A stretch of 23,091 nt of DNA, taken from positions 1 through 23,091 of IMG/VR virus record IMGVR_UViG_3300035228_001332, one strand, 5' to 3'. Made by a program: the position numbers and the translations under genes. This document shows, in pieces, positions 7,901-16,900 of this stretch (position 1 is the first letter of the stretch; the number at the start of each line of letters is the position of its first letter). The notes under the pieces were generated by a model. It worked only from the letters and a program-made list of their open reading frames with translations. It had not been told where the DNA came from and searched no databases. The DNA comes from a virus.

Positions 7901-10900
7901 TATTCAGGTAACGCATCTGGATTAATTAACGATCAAACATATATTGTAACCAAAATTAATTCTGACAAATTTAAGTTATCATTAGTTGGTGTTGGAATTA
8001 CATCCAAACTTTTCTATTATGATACCAACCAATATGTAAATATTGATTCTATTGGATCAGGACTCCATACTTTCAATTATCCAGAAATTTCTGTTACAGT
8101 ATCTGGAAAAATTGGAGTATCCACTTTTAGTGGACAAGATTTTAATGCAAAACTTCAACCCATTTTTAGAGGTAGTATTGAATCAGTTGATCTTACTAAC
8201 AATGGTGTTGGATATGGTGCTAGTGAAATTATTAATCTTAATAGACAACCAAGTTTTAAATTACTTAGTGGAAGAGATGCAGAACTCCTTCCAATTGTTA
8301 ATAATGGAAAAATAGAACAAGTTCTTGTAACCAATCCCGGTTACGAATATAATTCTCCACCAAATTTACGTATAAACGGTTCAGGAAGATTTTCTAAGTT
8401 AACTCCAGTTGTTGTTAATGGACAAATTTCTAGAATTATTGTTGAAAGTTCTGGAATAGATTATGATAGTTCAACTACAATTACAATTACTCCAAGTGGA
8501 CTTGGTGCAAACTTAATTGCTGAAATTAAACAATGGACGATTAATCTATTTGAGAAATCAAAAGATATTATCAAAAATGATGATGGCATTCTTGATACAT
8601 CTTTAGTAGATGATCGTGGGATTCAATTTACCCATTTATATGCTCCAAGAAAGTTAAGAGAATCTTTATATGGAAAAACACTTTTAGGATCTGTAAAGTA
8701 TTCTGAAAATGATTTACTTTTTGATAATATTAAATACGGAGTTGGTGATCTTAGAATAGATTCTTCCAATAAAGAAATACCCTCTGAATTTCACTCTCCA
8801 ATAATTGGTTGGGCTTATGATGGCAATCCCATCTACGGTCCATATGGATATGATAATAATACGGGTGGATCTGTAAAGGCACTTAAAAGTGGTTATAGTT
8901 TGGTTGAAGCATCAAATCGCCCCTCACTTTTAGCATGGAGACAAGGATTTTTCTGTGAGGATTATGAATTTACTGGTGGTGGTGATCTAGATGAACATAA
9001 TGGAAGATATTGTGTTACTCCTGATTTTCCTAATGGAGTTTACGCATATTTTTCAACAATTAATGATGGTTTTGTAGAGAGTGACGGACCTTTTGAAGAC
9101 TTTAAGTCTCCAGTATTTCCTTTTTTCATAGGAAAAACTTTTAAATCTAAACCAAATCAATTTAATTTTAGTAATAATTCTTATCAAGAAACATATGCAA
9201 TAGAAAAAAATGAATGGTTTAGAAACACATCACCTATTGGATTGACAGATGATAATGTTTCATATGAATATGTTACTCAACCGTATAAAATATACAATGA
9301 AGTAATAGACATTACTGCCACATCTAGAGGTAAAATTGATAGTGTTGGTATTATTACTGGTGGTAGTGGGTATCAAGTAGGTGATCGTATTGTCTTTGAA
9401 AAATTATCCGGATCAACACCAGCAAAAGCAAAAGTATCAAAAGTTTCTGGTAAAGTAATCACCAACATAAGTGCTGCTTCTACCTCAATATCTGAATTAG
9501 AGATTGCACCTATTGATTCTTCTGGAAGATTTGTAGCCTTCTCTACTTCTCCTCATGATCTTAAAAATACAGATTTAATAACTTTATCTGGATTTAATAC
9601 TTCTATAAGTTTAACTAATAGTTCTTTCAATATTGGTGTTACAACTGACTTCTATAATCTTTCTTCAGGTGTTGGAACAGCCGGTGTCACAGGCATTATC
9701 ACATATTTCTCTATTAGTGGAGGATTATTTAATCGTGGACTTCTTTCAATAAGAGAAAATGATGTTCTAAGTTTAAATGCTGAGAAAGTACGTGTTCTGA
9801 ATGTTGATAATATTTCTTCAAGAATAAGAGTTGAAAGATCAATTGACAATACTGTCTCTTCAGCACATACTGCTACCACTTCAATTGAAGAAGATAGTCG
9901 CAAATTTACATTTTTATCAACTAGAGAAAATGATGTAAAGTTTGAACTGAATACACAAGTTTATTTCGATCCTAGTGAATCTCTTGGTATTGGAACTTTA
10001 AGTGGTGTAGGAATAGGATCAACTGTATTCCTTTCAAATCCTGGAGTAGGAATAACTCAATCTTTTGTACTTACCAAAACAGTTTTCTTACCTGATCATA
10101 AATTAAAAACTGGTGATGTAGTTGTTTACAATAATGGTGGTGGCACATCCATTGAAGTTGATACTGATCCTTCTGTGGGAACAAAATATAGAATATCTAA
10201 TGATACTCCATTATATGTTGCCAAAATTAATGATGATGTAATTGGAGTTCAAACTTTTAAAGTTGGTATAGGATCTACTGGAACTTTTGTTGGTGTTGCG
10301 GACACAACAATGAACTCTGGACTGTTGCACTTTACTGGCATTGGTACAGGATCTAATCATAACCTGAAAACTATTAGAACAAATGTTGTCAATGCTGAAG
10401 TATCTAGAAATAGAGTTACTGTAGCAACAGGATCAACTCATGGACTAAGACTTGGTGATAAAGTGCAGATGAGTGTTACTCCAGGTATCACTACAACAGT
10501 TACTGTAAAATATAACGATTCTAATAGAAGAATCGTTTTTAATCCTTTAGGTTTTACAACAGTTGGAGTCAGTACTGCACAAAATACGATTACCATCAAT
10601 GATCATGGTTTCAAAAGTGGTGACAAAGTAATTCTTGACTCTAACCCATCCCCATCTGGACTCACTGATCAAAAAATATATTATGTTTCTAGATTTACTA
10701 AAGATAAAGTAAGACTTTGTGAATCAAAATATGAAACTGAGAGATTTAATCCAAGTTTTGTATCAATTGATGTAGCAAGAAAAGGATCTTTACTTCCAAT
10801 TAATCCCCCTTTAGATGTTTACGCGGGTAACACTGTTATATTTGATTTAAGTGATTCATCATTGTCGTCTGTTAATATTTCGACTTTATATTCTGCTTTT

Positions 10901-13900
10901 GATATGAATCTGTATAGAGATTATAATTTTACAGATCAATTTGATGGTAGTTTAGTAAGTAATAATTTTGAAGTTATCAAAACAGGAAAAGTTGGTATTG
11001 ATGCAAATGCAAAACTTACTTTAGTTGTTAATGATAATTTACCGCAAAATCTTTTTTATAAGTTCTCTATCGTAAACTCCAACTTCATCGAAGATGTCAA
11101 AAAAGAACTTATTATCGATGATGAAGTAAATTCATTCAATAAAATTGACATTGTTAACAGCGTTTACAATGGTGAATTTTCTATTGCTGGTGTTGGAACA
11201 ACAAACACTTTCATTTACGATATAAATCAGATTCCAGAAAAATCATCTTATAGTCGATCAAATGGTGGTTTAATATATGAAACAAATTCACCAACAGCGT
11301 ATGGTGCTATTTCGGATATTAATATTACCTTTAAAGGATCAAATTATAAAGAGATTGTTGGTGTATCAACAGTAGTTGGTATTGTTACTGGAACAGGAGC
11401 TGTTCTTGAACCTTCGAGTGGTTCAATTGGCAAAGTACTTTCAACTAAAATTGAAAATATAGGATTTGATTATCCTACAGATTATACGATTCGTCCTACA
11501 ACTAATCTTCCTGAAATTCTTCTTCTTGAATCTTTGAGTTCATTTGATGAGATAGGAATATCTTCTGCCGGTAAAAATTATTCAATCGCCCCCAATCTAA
11601 TCGTTCTAGATGGATTAACTGGGAAACATATTGATGATGTTGATCTCTTCTTTAAAAAAGGAGATTCTGAAGTAACGATTAGAAAAAATACAAAAGGATT
11701 AACGAACGTAACTCCTACTATTATACCAATTAGCAACTCTAACGGCGTGGGAATTAATGATATATCATTTGATATGTCAACCAAAGATGTAACAGTTGGT
11801 TTTGATACTGGTTTTAGTGATCAATCTCCCTTTGCAGTTGGGGATAAAGTACTAATTGAAAACGTAAGTGTTGGTGTTGGATCTACTGGTTCTGGATATA
11901 ATTCTGTAGATTATGATTATCAATTATTCACTCTTACTGATGTAAATATTCCTCTTGGTGGAAATGTTGGTGTAGTAACATTTAATTTATCCGGAATTAT
12001 TGATGACAATCTTTTCCCTGGAAATTTTGATTCCGGAAATTCTGCTGGCAAAATTGTCAACCAAAACGCTTTCCCCCAGTTTAATATTAAATTGAAGAAA
12101 AATGATTTCCTTATTGGTGAAACAGTTATTTCTAATAGTGGTAAAGGTTTTGTAGATAGTTGGAATAATAGAATTGAACTGTTAAAAGTATCAACTTCTA
12201 GAGACTTTAGAGTGGGTGATATTGTTAAAGGACAAACATCAAACACTCAAGGATCTGTAAAATCTAAGATTGATTACAATTCTGAGATAGAAATTGACGC
12301 AACTTCTACCGTTGATAAAGGTTGGGTTACAACAACTGGATTCTTTAATGACAATCAACAGAGAATACCTGATAATTTTTATTATCAAAATTTCTCTTAT
12401 GCTATCAAATCAAAAATTCCTATTCAACAGTGGGATGATACTGTAAGTTCATTAAATCACACTTCTGGATTTTTAAAATTTAGTGATTTAATAATTGAAT
12501 CTTCTGATGAAAAATTTACTGGAGGTGCATTTACCGAAAATACATCTAATATATCACTCACCGTTGATATACTTCCAATCCCAACCTACGGTGGTTTTAG
12601 AGGACAAGGTGGTGGAATAAGTCTAAATTGTTATCCTGCTTTTGATTTAGTCACAGAAAATTCTAAGACAGCATCTGGAAAAATTTATTCTGACAGAATC
12701 TTTTTAGAAAATAGAGTTCTTACTGATTATTTCGAATCTATAGGTAATAGAGCTCTTATCATTGATGATATTAGCACTCAATTTAATAGTGAGGAACGTC
12801 CTACAAGATTTAGTATTGTCAAAAAATTCTCTGTTGATCAAAGATCTAAAAAGATATTAACTTATGTTAGAGATAAACTTTTTACTGGAGAAAGTCAAGT
12901 ATCTATTGTTTCTTTAGTTCATGATACTGCTAGTGCTACTGTCAACAATTATGCAAGAGTTGACACAACTTTAGATCTAGGATCTTTTGATTTTAGTATT
13001 TCAGGTACTGAAGGACAACTATTATTTTTCCCAAACAAATTCCGAGTTAATAATTATAACGTTTCATATTGCAGTTTTGATTTGGATAACTCTGTTAGTG
13101 GGGTTGGATCAATTGCTCTTGGAGAAATATGCAGTATTGAATCTACTCAAGTTGAAATTCCTGCCGCAACCAAAACAACAGTAGTTGGAATTGCTTCTAC
13201 TTATAGATCATCTAAAGTTCTAGTTGAACTAACAACAAACGATGGAAGATTCGGTTATAATGAACTCAATGTAATTCATGATGGAACCAACGTTGATGTT
13301 CTTGAATATGGTGATCTTATTACTGGTGTTGAGGGAACTGCAACAGGACTCGGAACATACGGCGCTGATATGTCTTCTGGCACTATTAACGTTGATTTCA
13401 CACCAGCAGCTGGTTTGGCTCTTACTGCAAACACAGTAAGAGTTTCTATGTCTAGCACTGAATCTGTGGGTGTTGGCACAACAATAATTGGACAAGCTAC
13501 AGAAAACATCGCTAGGTTAGAAACATTCAACACTTCATTATCCTCAAGTGGTACACCTGGAATACACACAATCGCTACTTATACTAATTCTGCAAGTGAT
13601 ACTGATTACAGTGCTGCTTACTACATTGTAAGTATAGAAGACACAACAAATAATCAGTACCAAATGTCTGAAGTCATCGTATTAAATGACTCATCAGAAG
13701 TTTATATAACGGAGTACGGCACTGTTGAAACAGTCACTGGAATTGGAACAATAGGTGCATTACATACATCAGGTAATACACATCTCCAATATACTCCACC
13801 TTCTAGTGCGGATGTACAAGTTCGTGTATATCAACAAGCAATTCAATTAGTTGAAGTTGATAATACTCTTGATAATGAAATAGATTTAAACAATGCATCA

Positions 13901-16900
13901 ATTACTGCTGGATATGGTTTTTATTCTGGAACTGCTAATGACGTTAAAAGACAGTTCGAACTTACTCATAAAGGGTTAACCATCTTTAATAGGAATTTTG
14001 ATGGAAGTGATAGTGTAACTGTTAATACTTCGACTAATGAAATTAGAGTTCCTAATCATTTCTTTGTAACAGGTGAACCAGTCAATTATTCTGTTGGCAT
14101 AGACACTAACGTTCGTATAGCAATTGAACCAACCTCCTTTACTGGAATAGGAACAACATCTTTCTTACCAACTAATACAAACGTTTTTGTTATCAAAAAC
14201 AATGATTCTACAATAAAACTGGCATCTTCTGCTGCAAATGCAAATAACAGTACACCAGTTGCTATTGGTATAACTGGTGTTGGTTTTGGTACTTTCCATA
14301 CGTTTGCATCATCTAAACAAAATTCTAAATGTTTAGTTGCTATTGATAATTTTATTCAAAATCCTATTGTATCTACTGCTACAACAACTTCACTTATTAA
14401 AGAAATCATACTTTCTGATTCAATAATAGAAACACTTGGAATCACATCATTCTTCTCTGCTGACTTAATACAAGTTGCTGGTGAGATTATGAAAATAAAC
14501 ACTATTGGTATTGGAACCACTAATGCTATTTTAGTTGATCGTGGATGGATGGGAACAGGTATTCAAACTCACCCTGTTGGAGTTGCTGTTACTAAAGTAG
14601 ATGGTGCGTACAATATTGTTGATAATACTATTAATTTCTACACTGCACCTCGAGGTCCTATTCCAATCGGATCAATAACTAATTCCCCCGATGAAAGAGA
14701 TTGGACTGGAATTACTACCTTCTCCAAATTCCAAGGAAGAACATTCTTAAGATCTCAAGCATTAAATAGCTCTTCAGAAGCTTATGACTCAAATTATGTT
14801 TTTGATAGTATTGCTGATCAATTTAATGCTTCTACTAAAACATTTACACTTAAATCTAAAAATGAAAATGTAACTGGGTTCTCAACTAATAATGGTGTTA
14901 TTCTTATCAATGGAATATTCCAAGGTCCTACGGGAGAATTGCCCATTAATCAAGATTATTCACTTAGTGAAGGAAGTGGTATCAGTAGTATAACCTTTAC
15001 AGGAACTGCTACATCTATTGCTTATGATCCAAATAATGCTACAGTTCCCGTTGGTGGTGTAATAGTTTCTGTAGGATCTACTGGTGGACTTGGATATCAA
15101 CCACTTATTTCAGCAGGAGGTACAGCGATTGTATCATCTGCGGGAACAATTACATCTATTAGCATAGGAAATACCGGTTCTGGATATAGATCTGGAATTC
15201 AAACAGTTAATGTTGGTGTTTACACTTCATCAACTGGTAGAACTGGAATTGAATTTATTGGAACTGCTGCAGTAAGTAATGGACGTATCGTAAGTGTTGC
15301 AATTACAAATCCAGGATCTGGTTATCTTATCGGATCCGAACCTAATGTTATATTTGATGCTCCACTTTCCTATTCTGATTTACCTTTAATATACTCCGAT
15401 TCTTCTCCAACAGGTTTTGGAACAGAGGCAACTATCGATATTATTGTTGGACAAGGATCGAGTGTAATTGATTTTGAAATTAAAAACTTTGGGTATGCTT
15501 ATGGACAGAAACAAGTATTAACTATTTCTAAAGGTGGTTCAACAGGGATTCCAACCGATACTAATTTTACTCCAGAAGAGTTCCAAATTACAATTGAAAA
15601 AACCGATTCTGATAAATTCTCCGCATGGAACTTTGGAGAAATAGAACGTCTTGATAATATCAACACAGAATTCAATGGTGTTAAAAGACAATTTACAATT
15701 AAAAGAAATGGTTCTCCTGTAACTATAAGAGCAGAAAAAGGTTCTATCATCGATGTTCAAGCTTCTTTGATTATTTTCTTGAATGATATTTTACAAGTGC
15801 CTGGAGAAGCATATTCTTTTGATGGTGGTAGTGTAATTAATTTCTCAGAAGCTCCAAAAGGTGCCTCCGCTGATGGATCATTCTCAGGTGATACTTGTAA
15901 GGTTCTTTTCTATAAAGGATCTGGAGATATTGATGTTACTTTCCGCAATGTTCTCCAAACAATCAAAGATGGTGATGACTTAACAATTAGAGGTGATGAA
16001 TCTATTGTTCCCGGATCAATTGATCAAAATGCTAGATTAGTTACAGAAATACTTTCTTCAGATACTGTAAAAACAAATGCATATGCTGGAGCAGGTATTG
16101 ATCCTAATCCAGATCATGCCAGAACCGTTACTTGGTGTAAGCAAACTATTGATAAAGTTATCAATGGTAAAATTGTTAGTAAGTCAAGAGAACTGAATGA
16201 GGCATTGATCAATCCAAGAACTAATATTATTCAATCAGTTGGTGTTGGATCAACAATGGTATTTGTAGAAAGTGTTATTCCTTTCTTCAATCCTGATGAT
16301 GAAAATCAATCCACTAAAAAAATTCAAACTATTAGTTTAGTCTCACAAAATAATATTGTGGCAGCATCTGCTGTAGCAGTTGTATCAGTAGCAAATACGG
16401 TAGAATCAATTACCATTGGATATGGTGGTACAGGATATACATCTACACCATCAGTGACAATTGAAACTCCAGTTGGACTTGGAACAACTGCTAAAGCGAC
16501 TGCAACAGCGACATTAACTGGTGACACTATTTCTTCTATCACAGTCAATACTCCTGGTATTGGATACACTAGAACGTCTGTGCCACAGGTATTGATTGAG
16601 GCACCTAAATTAATTAAAGAAACAAATGAAACTAATTTATATCAAGGCGACTTTGGAGACATAGTAGGATTAACATCTACATCTGTAGGAGTTGCATCCA
16701 CTGGATATGTTATGGATCTTTTCATTCCTACAGATTCTTTCTTGAGAGACACCAAAGTTGTTGGCACTGCCGTGACACTAAGTGATATTTCTGTTGGTGA
16801 TTACTTCACTATTAAAAATAGTAATGTTGGTAGTGGTGTAACTTCTCTCTATCAAACAGGTGGAACGTTAGGTGTTACATCTCAATTCCTTGATGCAGTT

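Noticed and set aside
8043-8315. 90-codon plus-strand frame in an alternative frame within the gp7-like gene
   Set aside because: Its Leu/Ile-rich product is what a frame shift of this AT-rich coding sequence yields. The main frame is continuous and modular across it.
11920-12246. 108-codon minus-strand frame opposite the gp7-like gene
   Set aside because: It lies wholly inside the giant gene, has no ribosome site or recognisable motif, and its composition is that of the complement of a coding strand.
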